Below are positions 5,718 through 6,060 of a stretch of 6,060 bases of DNA, in pieces. Every line of letters starts with the position of its first letter. The stretch's first letter is position 1. Location: contig JAOAES010000058.1 of the NCBI GenBank assembly GCA_026416655.1, positions 1-6,060 of the forward strand. Direction: 5' to 3'. The position numbers were made by a program, and so were the translations under genes. Below the pieces are notes generated by a model that saw only the letters and a program-made list of their open reading frames with translations, searched no databases and was not told where the DNA came from. This stretch comes from Fimbriimonadales bacterium (lineage in GTDB: Bacteria; Armatimonadota; Fimbriimonadia; Fimbriimonadales; GBS-DC).

Positions 5718-5724
5718 TCTATCT

Positions 5725-6060
5725 ATGCCACAGGTGCGTTTTGATACCTACTATCGGTATGACGATCTGACGCAGATTTTGCACGCCTACGCTGAGGAGT
5801 ACCCAAACCTCGTGCGGATTGAGAGCATCGGCAAGAGCTACGAAGGGCGCGACATCTGGCTGCTCACCGTGACCAACTTCGCCACAGGCATCGCCGAAGA
5901 GAAGCCCGCTCTGTGGGTGGACGGCAACATCCACGCCAGCGAGGTCTCGCCCTCCAGCGCGTGCCTGTACCTGATTCATCGGCTCACGAGCGAGTACGGC
6001 AAGCACGACAAAATCACGCGCTGTCTGGACACGCGCACGTTCTATATCTGCCCGCGCGTG
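5725..6060 (+). CDS. Zinc carboxypeptidase, peptidase family M14 (5' part only)
   Basis: The first 112 codons are present and the frame is open to the window edge. The sequence begins FDTYYRYDDLTQILHAYAEEYPNLV, then SIGKSYEGRDIWLLTVTN at about 34-51, the usual M14 N-terminal lead-in, and DGNIHASE at 66-73, where H70 and E73 form the HxxE half of the zinc site. The second zinc histidine, the substrate-binding arginines and the catalytic glutamate would lie beyond the edge. M14 enzymes remove C-terminal residues from peptides or, in some branches, peptidoglycan stem peptides. There is no signal peptide or membrane anchor at the N-terminus, which suggests a cytoplasmic enzyme, so a direct role with FtsEX at the wall is unlikely. 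The family assignment is firm; the substrate is unknown. Confidence 0.9.
   Translation, partial: MPQVRFDTYYRYDDLTQILHAYAEEYPNLVRIESIGKSYEGRDIWLLTVTNFATGIAEEKPALWVDGNIHASEVSPSSACLYLIHRLTSEYGKHDKITRCLDTRTFYICPRV

Noticed and set aside
5725..6060. M14 peptidase as the peptidoglycan hydrolase partner of FtsEX
   Set aside because: No signal peptide or membrane anchor is present, and known FtsEX partners are coiled-coil or CHAP/NlpC-type secreted proteins.
1..6060. CRISPR arrays, tRNA or rRNA genes, insertion sequences, defence-system cassette
   Set aside because: I saw no regularly spaced repeats, no tRNA-like cloverleaf and no transposase. The Uma2 protein alone, with no partner nuclease or sensor, is not enough to call a defence system.

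Overview
This 6,060-base window is GC-rich and compactly coded. It looks like one end of a metagenomic or draft-genome contig from a free-living, probably thermophilic bacterium. The lineage is inferred only from gene character: a short, archaeal/Thermotoga-style S-adenosylhomocysteine hydrolase, a Uma2-family protein, an FtsEX pair and an M14 peptidase without a signal peptide. An Armatimonadota- or Chloroflexota-like bacterium would fit, but no marker here settles it. The first 19 bases are not genomic. They match the Tn5/Nextera mosaic-end adapter, so the left edge is an untrimmed read end.

The left half (20-2903) is read on the minus strand. An extended -10 promoter (2928-2936) drives ahcY, S-adenosylhomocysteine hydrolase (2903 to 1647). 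A 171-base gap follows, holding a 49-base near-perfect hairpin, a second REP-like dispersed-repeat motif, and a candidate promoter overlapped by a 17-base palindrome. Next come a Uma2-family nuclease-fold protein (1469 to 912) and, one base after its stop, a zinc-ribbon class I methyltransferase (910 into the contig edge). A methyltransferase that would make S-adenosylhomocysteine therefore lies on the same strand, downstream of the enzyme that removes it. The repeats between them and the separate candidate promoter suggest two transcription units.

The right half (3039-6060) is read on the plus strand, diverging from ahcY across a 135-base intergenic region. ftsE and ftsX overlap by four bases. 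They are followed, with a Shine-Dalgarno that overlaps the ftsX stop codon, by a complete FecCD/BtuC-type metal-chelate permease. These three genes should be one operon linking an envelope or cell-division ABC complex to an orphan importer permease. After an 89-base gap a zinc carboxypeptidase (peptidase M14) gene starts and runs off the right edge.

I found no RNA gene, CRISPR array, insertion sequence or obvious novel defence system. The most unusual points are the composite repeat between ahcY and uma2, the ftsEX-fecCD gene order, and the ftsE leader, which has no ribosome binding site but has an inverted repeat directly before the start.
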